Shown: in pieces, positions 41,793 to 49,860 of the stretch
How the letters are laid out: each line of letters starts with the position of its first letter
How positions within the stretch are numbered: the first letter of the stretch is position 1
DNA from: Gryllotalpicola daejeonensis
GTDB taxonomy: Bacteria > Actinomycetota > Actinomycetes > Actinomycetales > Microbacteriaceae
Reading direction: 5' to 3'
NCBI RefSeq assembly: GCF_039538145.1
Contig: NZ_BAABBV010000001.1
Location: forward strand, 248,001 to 312,000
Length of the DNA stretch: 64,000 nt
The notes under the pieces: generated by a model
Told to the model about the DNA's origin: nothing
The model's input: the letters and a program-made list of their open reading frames with translations, nothing else
Database searches by the model: none
Translations under genes and position numbers: made by a program

Positions 41793-42466
41793 GTCCGCTT
41801 GCCGCGCCGGCCGCTGTTCCGTTCCTGGTCGTCCTCGACGCGGATTCGACTCTTCTGCACGATGAGGTCATCGAGCTCATCGCCGACCACGCGGGCACGA
41901 CAGAGCTCGTCGCCGACATCACGACGCGCGCGATGCGCGGCGAGCTCGATTTCGCGGACTCGTTGCGCGAGCGCGTGGCCACGCTGGGCGGGTTGTCGAC
42001 GGATGCCTTCGCCGAGGTTCGTGCGCGTCTGACAGTCACCGCCGGGGTGCGCGAGCTGATCGACACCGTGCACGCGGCCGGCGGCAAGGTGGGGGTCGTC
42101 TCAGGCGGGTTCCACGAGGTGCTCGACCCGCTCGCCGCCGAGCTCGGGCTCGACTTCTGGCGCGCGAATCGCTTCGAGACCGAAGAGGCCGAGGGCGGGG
42201 GCCTGCGCCTGACCGGCCGCGTCGAGGGCGACATCGTCGACGCGCTGGCGAAGGCGAGCGCCCTCAAGGAGTGGGCGGACGCCGCAGGCATCCCCGAGTC
42301 GCGCACCGTCGCCGTCGGTGACGGAGCCAACGATCTCGAGATGATGGCGATCGCCGGGCTCGCGGTCGCTTTCAATGCCAAGCCGCGCGTGCGCGAGCAG
42401 GCGGACGTCATCGTGGACGTGCAGGATCTGTCGCAGATCCTGCCGCTGCTTGGCCTGCGAGGCTGA
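41789..42466 (+). CDS. serB: Phosphoserine phosphatase SerB
   Basis: A 225-residue HAD phosphatase making L-serine from phosphoserine. The catalytic DADST has nucleophile Asp17 and Asp19; the cap follows, then GGKVGVVSGGFHEVLDPLA (motif II Ser) and AVGDGANDLEMMAIAG (motif III and IV). It lacks the N-terminal ACT domains of some actinobacterial SerB proteins, so it is a catalytic-domain-only form. The 4-nt overlap with glgC is odd, since serine and glycogen synthesis have no obvious link; it may mean only shared transcription. Confidence 0.88.
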   Translation: MSPLAAPAAVPFLVVLDADSTLLHDEVIELIADHAGTTELVADITTRAMRGELDFADSLRERVATLGGLSTDAFAEVRARLTVTAGVRELIDTVHAAGGKVGVVSGGFHEVLDPLAAELGLDFWRANRFETEEAEGGGLRLTGRVEGDIVDALAKASALKEWADAAGIPESRTVAVGDGANDLEMMAIAGLAVAFNAKPRVREQADVIVDVQDLSQILPLLGLRG

Positions 42467-42529
42467 CGCGCTTCAGTTCGACTGCGCCAGACGCTCACCG
42501 CGGCGCCCTGCGCGCCGACCTTGGGCGCA

Positions 42530-42547
42530 GCGCTGACCGTTCAGCGC
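42530..42547. terminator. Hairpin between convergent serB and fabG
   Basis: GCGCTGA / TCAGCGC, a 7-bp perfect stem with loop CCGT, in the 95-nt convergent gap. There is no T tract on either side, so termination strength is uncertain. Confidence 0.5.
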
Positions 42548-42561
42548 AGGTGAGCGGCCGG

Positions 42562-43278
42562 CTAGTGGCCCATGCCGAGGCCGCCGTCGACCGGGATGAC
42601 GGCGCCGGTGACATAGGCGGCGTCGTCTGAGGCGACCCAGGCGACGACCTTGGCGATCTCGGCGGCGGTGCCGTAGCGGCCGGCGGGGATCGCCTTCTTG
42701 TAGGCGGCGGTCTGCTCCTCGGGCAGCTCGGCCGTCATATCGGTCTCGATGAAGCCGGGGGCGACGACGTTCGCCGTGATGCCGCGGCTGCCGAGCTCGC
42801 GCGTGATGGAGCGGGCCATGCCGACGAGGCCGGCCTTCGACGCCGAGTAGTTCACCTGGCCGGGGTTGCCGTAGAGGCCGGAGACCGACGAGATGAACAC
42901 GATGCGGCCGTGCTTGGCCTTGAGCATGCCCTTGAGCGCGCGCTTCGCGACGCGGAACGAGCCGCCGAGGTTGGTGTCGATGACGGCGTCGAAGTCCTCT
43001 TCGCTCATGCGCAGCATGAGCGTGTCGCGGGTGATGCCCGCGTTCGCGACGACGACCTCGACGGGGCCGAGGGCCGCCTCGACCTCGGCGAACGCGGCGT
43101 CGACGGCGGCGGCATCCGTCACATCGGCCCGCACCGTGAGCGTGCCTTCCGGCCCCTCGCCAGACCGGGCCGTGACAGCGACGCGGTGGCCCAGCGCCTG
43201 GAACTCCTGTGCGATGGCGTAACCGATCCCGCGGTTTCCGCCGGTGACGAGCACGGTACGAGGGGTGATTTCAGGCAT
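42562..43278 (-). CDS. fabG: 3-oxoacyl-ACP reductase FabG-type SDR
   Basis: A 238-residue short-chain dehydrogenase. NADPH-binding motif TGGNRGIGYAIA is at 12-23, NAGITRDTLMLRM at 79-91, catalytic Ser near 131, Tyr144 and Lys148 in YSASK. Sequence and length match actinobacterial FabG1/MabA-type enzymes of fatty acid elongation. ATG 43278 follows TACGAT by 6 nt (leaderless). Convergent with serB and divergent from DUF3099; no inhA is adjacent. Confidence 0.9.
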   Translation of the reverse strand: MPEITPRTVLVTGGNRGIGYAIAQEFQALGHRVAVTARSGEGPEGTLTVRADVTDAAAVDAAFAEVEAALGPVEVVVANAGITRDTLMLRMSEEDFDAVIDTNLGGSFRVAKRALKGMLKAKHGRIVFISSVSGLYGNPGQVNYSASKAGLVGMARSITRELGSRGITANVVAPGFIETDMTAELPEEQTAAYKKAIPAGRYGTAAEIAKVVAWVASDDAAYVTGAVIPVDGGLGMGH

Positions 43279-43284
43279 ACAGGA

Positions 43285-43290
43285 ATCGTA
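43285..43290 (-). promoter_or_regulatory. -10 hexamer of leaderless fabG promoter
   Basis: TACGAT on the minus strand, 6 nt, then ATG 43278. Confidence 0.5.
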
Positions 43291-43323
43291 TGGCAGGCCC
43301 GGAAGTAGGCTTGACCGAAGGCC

Positions 43324-43596
43324 ATGAAGAGCACCGCGCACACCATCACGTCGCTGCCGCCGTCCCCTGATCAGGAACGCCGCAAGCGGATGATCGAGTA
43401 CGGCATCATGATGGGCATCCGCGTGCTGTGCGTGCTCGCGTGCATCTGGGTGCGCGGCTGGTGGCTGCTGATCCCCGCCCTCGGCGCGGTGTTCCTTCCC
43501 TATTTCGCCGTCGTCGTCGCGAACGCGACCCAGAGCGGCGCGCGAGGGAGCGTCGAGCGCCCGGGTGGGCTCGCCCGCCGCGAGGACGACCGGTGA
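43324..43596 (+). CDS. DUF3099 membrane protein
   Basis: A 90-residue protein with two hydrophobic helices (about 28-44 and 47-66) after the basic N-terminal segment DQERRKRMIEY; this matches the DUF3099 family of actinobacteria, of unknown function. The C-terminus is soluble and charged. It overlaps the next gene by 4 nt (GTGA), and in other actinobacteria it neighbours SURF1 as well, so a role in cytochrome oxidase assembly is possible but unproven. Confidence 0.8.
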   Translation: MKSTAHTITSLPPSPDQERRKRMIEYGIMMGIRVLCVLACIWVRGWWLLIPALGAVFLPYFAVVVANATQSGARGSVERPGGLARREDDR

Positions 43597-43832
43597 GCCT
43601 GTTCGGCGAGCCGGGCGCTCGCGAATGCTCGCGCGCCGGCTGCCGCGAGGCGGCGCAGTGGCGGCTCGACTGGAGGAACCCGAAGATCCATACTGACGGC
43701 CGATACAAGACGTGGCTCGCGTGCGCCGAGCACCGCGATTTCCTCGAGGGATTCCTGAGCTCCCGCGGCTTCCCCGTGACGGTCTCGGCGCTCACGGCCG
43801 CTGACGCAGCCGAATCCGAGGTGGGCGCATGA
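43593..43832 (+). CDS. Zinc-finger-like 79-residue protein, SURF1-linked
   Basis: I do not recognise a named family. The protein has Cys12-x4-Cys17 near the N-terminus and Cys44-x2-His47 further in, a spacing that suits a four-ligand zinc site. Short segments are QWRLDWRNPKIHTDGRYKTW and AEHRDFLEGFLSSRGFPV. There is no membrane helix. It overlaps both neighbours (GTGA at its start, ATGA at its end), so it is translated in a tight DUF3099-X-SURF1 unit. Metal handling during cytochrome oxidase assembly is an inference from that context only. Confidence 0.65.
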   Translation: MSLFGEPGARECSRAGCREAAQWRLDWRNPKIHTDGRYKTWLACAEHRDFLEGFLSSRGFPVTVSALTAADAAESEVGA

Positions 43833-44704
43833 GCACCCTGCGCAGCTGGACCTTCGTCTTCCATCGCCGCTGGCTGGCGTACTTCGCCGCCGCGGTGATC
43901 TTCGCGATCGCCTGCGCGTTCCTGTCCCGCTGGCAGCACGACCGCGGGCTGCAGGCGGTGGCCGCGAACGAGCTCGTCGCGCGGAACTTCGACTCGAAGC
44001 CGGTGCCGCTCGAGCAGGTGCTGCCCGGCACGCACGACTACTCCCCCGGCGACCAGTGGAAGCGCGTCACGGTCACGGGCACGTACCTGCCGTCTGAGCA
44101 GTACCTGGTGCGGAACCGGGCGAACGACTCGGGCCCAGGGCTCGAGGTGCTCACGCCGATGCGGCTCGCCGACGGCACCGTGTTCGTCGTCGACCGCGGG
44201 TGGGTGCCGTCGCCTGACAAGGGCGTGCTTCCGTCGCACGTCGCCGCGCCGCCGAGGGGCACAGTCACGGCGGTCGTGCGGCTGCAGGCATCCGAACCGC
44301 GCATCGCGTCGCAGAAGGTGCTCGGGAAGTCGCTCGGCACGATCGATCTGCCGACCTATGCCGGTCTCATCGGCGGCGACCTCTACGACCACGCCTACGG
44401 GCAGCTCGACTCCGAGACCCCCGCTGCGGCGCACGAGCTGACGCCGGTGGTCGCCGCTCCCCCGGTTGCCGACACGGGAATGCACTGGTCATACATGATC
44501 CAGTGGCTGATCTTCGCCGCCATCGGGTTCTTCGGACTCGGCTACGCCGTGCGCCTCGAGTACAAGAAGCGACTCGAGGGTGATCCGTCGTTCGTGCGTC
44601 GCGACACCGAGCGCGATCGCGCACGGGAGGCGCGCCGTGCCGCGCGTCGTGCCAAGTCGGATGCCGCGATTGAAGACGACCTTCTCGACGCGCAGGGTCG
44701 CTGA
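43829..44704 (+). CDS. SURF1-family cytochrome c oxidase assembly protein
   Basis: A 291-residue membrane protein of the SURF1/Shy1 family that assists heme A insertion into subunit I of cytochrome c oxidase. An N-terminal helix (about 15-34) ends in SRWQHDRG, then an extracytoplasmic domain carries WKRVTVTGTYLPSEQYLVRN and VFVVDRGWVP, and a C-terminal helix (about 215-240, MIQWLIFAAIGFFGLG) follows. A charged cytoplasmic tail with KRLEGD and RRAARRAK completes it. Function fits with ctaA and ctaB in the same window. Confidence 0.9.
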   Translation: MSTLRSWTFVFHRRWLAYFAAAVIFAIACAFLSRWQHDRGLQAVAANELVARNFDSKPVPLEQVLPGTHDYSPGDQWKRVTVTGTYLPSEQYLVRNRANDSGPGLEVLTPMRLADGTVFVVDRGWVPSPDKGVLPSHVAAPPRGTVTAVVRLQASEPRIASQKVLGKSLGTIDLPTYAGLIGGDLYDHAYGQLDSETPAAAHELTPVVAAPPVADTGMHWSYMIQWLIFAAIGFFGLGYAVRLEYKKRLEGDPSFVRRDTERDRAREARRAARRAKSDAAIEDDLLDAQGR

Positions 44705-44735
44705 GCGGCCCCGACGGGCCCGGTGCAGCGCAGAC

Positions 44736-46838
44736 TCAGCCCTGCAGCGCCGCCGCGAAGGGCAGCACGGCGCCCGCGCCCGCGTTCCTCAGCTCACGCG
44801 CGGCGACCGTGATCGACCAGCGGCTGTCGATGAGATCGTCGACGAGCAGCACCGGCGCACCGGTGGGCAGCGTGAGTCCGGACGCATCGAACCGGCCCCA
44901 CACCGACGACAGGCGGAAGACGCTGTTGCCGCCCGGGCCGCCCGTTGGGCCGCCGTTGCTCAGGGCCAGCTCGCCGAGGTAGGGCAGGTGCCCGATCTCG
45001 GCGAGCCCGCGAGCCAGGCTCCCAGTGAACCGCGGCCGTCGGCGCGACGGCATCGAAACCACGGCCGCGGGCCGCTGCGCCCAGTCCCACTGCGCGAGCA
45101 CCTGCACGCACGCGCCGATGACGTCGGGCGGGCACGGCACGTCGGGCCCGCCAGGCGCGAGCAGCTCGCGCAGCCGGCCGCCCCAGCCGAGGTCGCTGAG
45201 CCGGGCAAGGGCACGCCCGGGCTCGTACTGCTCGGCCGGCGCGATCTTTCCGCGCACCGGCACGCCGACGCTGTCGGCGCCGGTCGGCCAGAGCTTGCGC
45301 ACCTCGACCTCGACGCCTGCGCGCCTGAGGGCCGCGCCGGCGACCTCGCGGGCGGATTCGGCCGTGGCGCTGGGGTACCACGGCCCGGCGCAGTTGTCGC
45401 AGCGGCCGCAGGGCCGCGCGTCGGCGTCGTCGAGCGCGAGCTGCAGATATTGCATGCGGCACTCGGACGTGCGCTCGTAGTCGAGCATGGAGCGCTGTTC
45501 GCCCTCGCGCGCGGCGGCCACGCGCCGATAGCGCTCGGCGTCGTAGCGCCACCGCTGGCCGGTTCCGACCCAGCCGCCCGGAACGCGCCGCACCGCCCCG
45601 TCGACGTCGAGAACCTTGAGAAGCAGCTCGAGTGCCGACTTCTTGAGGTCGACCTTGCTCTCGAGCACCTGCGTCGACTGCGGCTGGTCCGTCAAGGCAT
45701 CGAGCAGCGCGAGCGCCTTCCGCTCGTCAGGCATCGATGCCGTCGCGAAGTAGTCCCAGATCGCCTGATCTTCTGCGCCCGGCAGCAGCAGGACGTCGGC
45801 GTTATCGGTCGCGCGACCGGCGCGGCCGACCTGCTGGTAGTAGGCGACGGGCGACGACGGCGCACCGAGGTGCACCACGAAGCCGAGGTCCGGCTTGTCG
45901 AACCCCATGCCGAGCGCGCTGGTCGCCACAAGCGCTTTGACCTCGTTGAGCTTGAGTCTCTGCTCGAGATCCTCCCGCTCGGCGGCATCCGTCTTGCCCG
46001 TGTATGCGTAGGTCTCGTGCCCGGCCTCACGCAGGATCCGGGCGACGTCTTCCGCCGCCGCGACCGTGAGCGTGTAGATGATGCCGCTGCCGGGCAGCTC
46101 GCCGAGGTTGGTGACGAGCCAGGCGAGTCTGGTCGCGGCATCCGGCAGGGTCAGCACGCCGAGCCTCAGCGAGGTACGCGCCAGCGGCCCGCGGATCGTG
46201 CGCACCCGGTCGCCCCCGAGCTGCTCGGCGACATCGGCGACCACGCGCTCGTTGGCCGTCGCGGTCGTGGCCAGCACGGGCACCCGCGCGGGCAGCGCGG
46301 CGACCAGCTCGCGCAGGCGGCGGTAGTCGGGCCGGAAGTCGTGGCCCCAGTCCGAGATGCAGTGCGCCTCATCGATGACGAGCAGGCCCGTGCGCTCGAT
46401 GAGCGCGGGCAGCTGCCGGTCGCGGAAGTCGGGGTTGTTGAGCCGTTCCGGTGAGACGAGCAGCACGTCGACGGTGTCGTCACGCAGCCGCGCGGTGATC
46501 TCCTCCCACTCGTGCCGGTTGGCCGAGTTGATCGCGAGCGCCCGCACCCCGGCGCGCGCCGCAGCCTCGACCTGGTCACGCATGAGCGACAGCAGCGGAG
46601 ACACGAGCAGTGTCGGGCCGGCGCCCCGCTCGCGCAGCAGCATGGTCGAGACGAAGTACACCGCCGATTTTCCCCAGCCCGTGCGCTGCACGACGAGGGC
46701 ACGCTGACTCTCGTCGACGAGCGCGGAGATCGCCTCGAACTGGCCGTCGTGGAAGTCTGCCTCGGGGCGCCCCACGAGGGCGCGCAGACAGGCCAGCGCC
46801 TCGGCGCGGGTCGAGGTCTCAGTCGAGGTCATCGTCAT
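44736..46838 (-). CDS. RecQ-like helicase fused to phosphoribosyltransferase-like domain
   Basis: A 700-residue protein. Residues about 20-330 form a RecQ-type SF2 helicase core: Walker A-like TGWGKS, DEAHCISDWGHDFRPDYRRL, TTATANERV, ALGMGFDKPDLGFVVHLG, YYQQVGRAGR. A zinc site with CRMQYLQLAL...CGRCDNC follows. The final segment contains APVLLVDDLIDSRWSITVAA, which has the PRPP-loop shape of type I phosphoribosyltransferases, but the TTG-type residues are replaced (DSRWS), so catalysis is doubtful. ATG 46838 (MTMTSTE) is favoured since CAGGAT lies 7 nt upstream; two further upstream ATGs are in frame. Confidence 0.83.
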   Translation of the reverse strand: MTMTSTETSTRAEALACLRALVGRPEADFHDGQFEAISALVDESQRALVVQRTGWGKSAVYFVSTMLLRERGAGPTLLVSPLLSLMRDQVEAAARAGVRALAINSANRHEWEEITARLRDDTVDVLLVSPERLNNPDFRDRQLPALIERTGLLVIDEAHCISDWGHDFRPDYRRLRELVAALPARVPVLATTATANERVVADVAEQLGGDRVRTIRGPLARTSLRLGVLTLPDAATRLAWLVTNLGELPGSGIIYTLTVAAAEDVARILREAGHETYAYTGKTDAAEREDLEQRLKLNEVKALVATSALGMGFDKPDLGFVVHLGAPSSPVAYYQQVGRAGRATDNADVLLLPGAEDQAIWDYFATASMPDERKALALLDALTDQPQSTQVLESKVDLKKSALELLLKVLDVDGAVRRVPGGWVGTGQRWRYDAERYRRVAAAREGEQRSMLDYERTSECRMQYLQLALDDADARPCGRCDNCAGPWYPSATAESAREVAGAALRRAGVEVEVRKLWPTGADSVGVPVRGKIAPAEQYEPGRALARLSDLGWGGRLRELLAPGGPDVPCPPDVIGACVQVLAQWDWAQRPAAVVSMPSRRRPRFTGSLARGLAEIGHLPYLGELALSNGGPTGGPGGNSVFRLSSVWGRFDASGLTLPTGAPVLLVDDLIDSRWSITVAARELRNAGAGAVLPFAAALQG

Positions 46839-46845
46839 GGCTCGC

Positions 46846-46851
46846 ATCCTG
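46846..46851 (-). promoter_or_regulatory. -10 hexamer of leaderless RecQ-like gene promoter
   Basis: CAGGAT on the minus strand, 7 nt, then ATG 46838. The 45-bp tandem repeats begin only about 30 bp further upstream. Confidence 0.35.
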
Positions 46852-46870
46852 TCGGTGACCACCGACATTC

Positions 46871-47100
46871 GTTTCGAGACGCGCGCTCCGCAAGCTTCGC
46901 GAGCTCCTCAACGACCGAGGGTCACGCGCGCTCCGCAAGCTTCGCGAGCTTCTCAACGACCGTGGGTCACGCGCGCTCCGCAAGCTTCGCGAGCTTCTCA
47001 ACGACCGTGGGTCACGCGCGCTCCGCAAGCTTCGCGCGCTCCTCAACGACCGTGGGTCACGCGCGCTCCGCACGCTTCGCGGGCTCCTCAACGACCGTGG
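46871..47100. repeat. Five tandem copies of a 45-bp intergenic element
   Basis: Copies start at 46881, 46926, 46971, 47016 and 47061; the fifth ends at about 47100. The unit reads GCGCGCTCCGCAAGCTTCGC, then GAGCTCCTCAACGACCGTGG, then GTCAC. The first copy is preceded by GTTTCGAGAC, which gives the full element (GTTTCGAGAC to CTCAACGACCG) that I recall as a common intergenic repeat of Microbacteriaceae. The copies are nearly identical; the fifth diverges most. The array ends 5 bp from the ABC-F stop and lies upstream of the RecQ-like gene. It is not a CRISPR: there are no spacers. Confidence 0.93.
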
Positions 47101-47104
47101 GCGT

Positions 47105-48703
47105 TCACGCGAGTTCCACCAGGTCGACGTAGTCGGGGGTCCAGAGATCCTCGGTGCCCTCGGGCATGATCAGCACGCGCTCGGGGTTCAGCGCCTCGAT
47201 CGCGCCGGGGTCGTGCGAGACGAGCACCACGGCGCCGCCGTAGTGCGCCAGCGCATCGAGGATCTCGGCCCGAGAGGCCGGGTCGAGATTGTTCGTCGGC
47301 TCGTCGAGAAGCAGCACGTTCGCCGACGACACGACGAGCATCGCAAGCGCGAGACGCGTCTTCTCACCGCCCGAGAGCACCCCGGCGGGCTTGTGCACGT
47401 CATCGCCGGAGAACAGGAACGAGCCCAGCACCTTGCGGGCGTCCGTCTCGGTCAGGTGAGGCGAGGCGGACACCATGTTCTGGAGCACAGAGCGGTGCAC
47501 GTCGAGCGTCTCGTGCTCCTGCGCGTAGTAGCCGATTTTGAGCCCGTGCCCGGGCTCGAGCACGCCGGTGTCGGGCTGGTCGACGCCCGCGAGGATCCGC
47601 AGCAGCGTCGTCTTCCCGGCACCGTTGAGGCCGAGGATGACCACCTTCGAGCCGCGATCGATCGCGAGGTCGACAGCGGTGAAGATCTCGAGCGATCCGT
47701 AGGACTTGGACAGATCGGATGCCTTGAGCGGCGTCTTCCCGACGGGAGACGGCTCGGGGAACCGCAGCTTGGCCACGCGCTCGACCTGCCGCACCTCGTC
47801 CAGGCCGGAAAGGAGCCTCTCGGCGCGCGCCATCATCTGATGGGCGGCGGCGGCCTTGGTGGCCTTGGCCCCGAACTTCGCGGCCTGCAGCTGCAGCGCC
47901 GACGCCTTCTTCTCGGCGTTCGCGCGCTCCTTCTTGCGGCGCTCCTCGTCGGCGGCGCGCTGGGCGAGGTACTTCTTCCAGCCCATGTTGTAGATGTCGA
48001 TCACGCCGCGGTTCGCGTCGAGGTAGAACACCTTGTTGACGGCCTCTTCGACGAGGACGACGTCATGCGAGATCACGATGAAGCCACCCTGGTAGCTCTT
48101 CAGGAACTCGCGCAGCCACACCACCGAGTCGGCGTCGAGGTGGTTCGTCGGCTCGTCGAGGATCATCGTCTCCGCGTCGGAGAACAGGATGCGCGCGAGC
48201 TCGATGCGGCGCCGCTGGCCGCCCGAGAGCGTCCCCAGCGCCTGGTCGAGGATGCGGTCGGGCAGGTTCAGGTTCGAGGCGATCGACGCAGCCTCCGCCT
48301 CTGCCGCGTAGCCGCCGAGCGCCTCGAAGCGCTCCTGCAGCGTGGCATAGCGGCGCATCGCCTTGTCGGCGACCGCGGGGTCGGCATCCGACATCTTCAG
48401 CGTCGCCTCGTGGATCTGCAGGTTCAGCGTGCCCAGCCCGCGCGCATCGAGGATGCGGGTGCGCGCGAGCATCTCGGGGTCGCCCGTGCGCGGGTCCTGC
48501 GGCAGGTAGCCGAGCTCACCCGAGCGCGTGACGTTGCCGTCGGTCGGCGGCAGGTCGCCGGCGAGCACCTTGGTGAGCGTCGTCTTCCCGGCGCCGTTGC
48601 GGCCGACGAGACCGATCTTGTCGCCCTTCTGAACACGGAAATCGACGCCCGACATAAGAGTGCGGGCGCCGACCCGGATCTCGAGGTTCGAGACCGCAAG
48701 CAT
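47105..48703 (-). CDS. ABC-F family ATPase
   Basis: A 532-residue protein with two ABC domains on one chain and no membrane segments. Domain 1 has Walker A GRNGAGKTT, signature LSGGQRRRIELA and LDEPTNHLD; domain 2 has GLNGAGKTT, LSGGEKTRLALA and LDEPTNNLD. The linker about residues 250-310 is basic with a coiled-coil look (DEERRKKERANAEKKASALQL), as in ABC-F translation factors, which bind the ribosomal E site. Which ABC-F group it is (EttA, Uup, resistance type) is not decidable here. It follows sufT by 14 nt on the same strand. Confidence 0.9.
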   Translation of the reverse strand: MLAVSNLEIRVGARTLMSGVDFRVQKGDKIGLVGRNGAGKTTLTKVLAGDLPPTDGNVTRSGELGYLPQDPRTGDPEMLARTRILDARGLGTLNLQIHEATLKMSDADPAVADKAMRRYATLQERFEALGGYAAEAEAASIASNLNLPDRILDQALGTLSGGQRRRIELARILFSDAETMILDEPTNHLDADSVVWLREFLKSYQGGFIVISHDVVLVEEAVNKVFYLDANRGVIDIYNMGWKKYLAQRAADEERRKKERANAEKKASALQLQAAKFGAKATKAAAAHQMMARAERLLSGLDEVRQVERVAKLRFPEPSPVGKTPLKASDLSKSYGSLEIFTAVDLAIDRGSKVVILGLNGAGKTTLLRILAGVDQPDTGVLEPGHGLKIGYYAQEHETLDVHRSVLQNMVSASPHLTETDARKVLGSFLFSGDDVHKPAGVLSGGEKTRLALAMLVVSSANVLLLDEPTNNLDPASRAEILDALAHYGGAVVLVSHDPGAIEALNPERVLIMPEGTEDLWTPDYVDLVELA

Positions 48704-48717
48704 CTAAGAGAACTCCA

Positions 48718-49047
48718 CTAGATCGAGAAGCCGAGCGCGCGCATCATGTCGCGCCCGTCATCGGTGATGCGCTCGGGGCCCCACGGCGGCATCCACACCC
48801 AGTTGATGCGGAATCGCTCGACGACGCCGTCCAGCGCCTGACCGGTCTGCTCCTCGAGCACGTCGGTCAGCGGGCAGCCGGCGCTGGTCAGCGTCATCGA
48901 GATGATGAGCGCGTCGTTCTCGTCGTCCCACGCGAGGTCGTAGATGAGCCCCAGGTCGACGACGTTGACGCCGAGCTCGGGGTCCATGACGTCCTTGAGC
49001 GATTCGACGACCTGGTCGAACTTCTCAGGAGCGAGTGCGGTGGCCAT
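48718..49047 (-). CDS. sufT: SufT-type MIP18/DUF59 iron-sulfur assembly factor
   Basis: A 109-residue MIP18 family protein (DUF59) with the core VVDLGLIYDLAW, SMTLTSAGCPLTDVL including a conserved Cys, and a C-terminal motif WMPPWGPERITDDGRDMMRALGF. SufT-type proteins help mature or repair Fe-S clusters. It follows sufC by 2 bases and precedes an ABC-F gene. This gene commonly closes the actinobacterial suf operon. Confidence 0.9.
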   Translation of the reverse strand: MATALAPEKFDQVVESLKDVMDPELGVNVVDLGLIYDLAWDDENDALIISMTLTSAGCPLTDVLEEQTGQALDGVVERFRINWVWMPPWGPERITDDGRDMMRALGFSI

Positions 49048-49049
49048 GA

Positions 49050-49859
49050 TCAGCTCGCATCGAGAGCTGCAGCATTTCCATTGCCGGCGCCGCCGGCAGT
49101 GGCTGATTCAGCGACGAGATAACGGTCGTAGCCCTCTTCCTCGAGGCGCTCGGCGAGGTCGGGGCCGCCCTCCTCCGCCACCTTGCCCGCGACGAACACG
49201 TGCACGAAGTCGGGCTTGATGTAGCGCAGGATGCGCGTGTAGTGCGTGATGAGCAGGATGCCGAGATCGGATGCCTGGTGCGCGCGGTTCACGCCCTCCG
49301 ACACGATCTTGAGCGCGTCGACATCGAGGCCGGAGTCGGTCTCGTCGAGCACCGCGAAGCGCGGCTTCAGCAGCTCGAGCTGCAGGATCTCGTTGCGCTT
49401 CTTCTCACCGCCCGAGAAGCCCTCGTTGACGTTGCGGGCCGCGAACGACGGGTCCATGCGCAGGTCGGTCATGGCCTGCTTGACGTCCTTCGTCCACTGG
49501 CGGATCGAGGGCGCCTCGCCGTCGATCGCCGTCTTCGCGGTGCGCAGGAAGTTGGTGTTGGTCACGCCGGGGATCTCGACGGGGTACTGCATCGCGAGGA
49601 ACAGGCCCGCGCGAGCGCGCTCGTCGACACTCATGGCCAGCACGTCCTCGCCGTCGAGCGTGATCGTGCCGCCGGTGACGGTGTACTTCGGGTGGCCCGC
49701 GATCGTGTACGCGAGGGTCGACTTGCCGGAGCCGTTGGGGCCCATGACCGCGTGGATCTCGCCCGACTTCACGGTCAGGTCGACGCCGCGGAGGATCTGC
49801 TTGGTGCCCTGCTCGGTCTCGACCGTGGTCTGCAGGTCGCGGATCTCGAGAACAGACAT
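49050..49859 (-). CDS. sufC: Fe-S assembly ATPase SufC
   Basis: A 269-residue ABC ATPase that drives the SufBCD scaffold. Walker A GPNGSGKSTL is near residues 36-45, the signature FSGGEKKRNEILQ and Walker B ETDSGLDVDAL follow, and the family His is in LLITHYTRIL. The ATG at 49859 comes one base after the Rieske-protein stop, in preference to an in-frame start 9 nt upstream that falls inside that gene. The complex with SufB and SufD assembles and transfers [4Fe-4S] clusters. Confidence 0.95.
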   Translation of the reverse strand: MSVLEIRDLQTTVETEQGTKQILRGVDLTVKSGEIHAVMGPNGSGKSTLAYTIAGHPKYTVTGGTITLDGEDVLAMSVDERARAGLFLAMQYPVEIPGVTNTNFLRTAKTAIDGEAPSIRQWTKDVKQAMTDLRMDPSFAARNVNEGFSGGEKKRNEILQLELLKPRFAVLDETDSGLDVDALKIVSEGVNRAHQASDLGILLITHYTRILRYIKPDFVHVFVAGKVAEEGGPDLAERLEEEGYDRYLVAESATAGGAGNGNAAALDAS

Positions 49860-49860
49860 G

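Noticed and set aside
46871..47100. Possible CRISPR array
   Set aside because: The repeats are directly adjacent with no unique spacers and no cas genes are near.
46512..47132. Open frame encoding repeats of GHARSASFASFSTTV over the tandem array
   Set aside because: The 45-bp unit is a multiple of three and lacks stops, so several frames are open; the frame begins inside the RecQ-like gene on the other strand and has no ribosome site.
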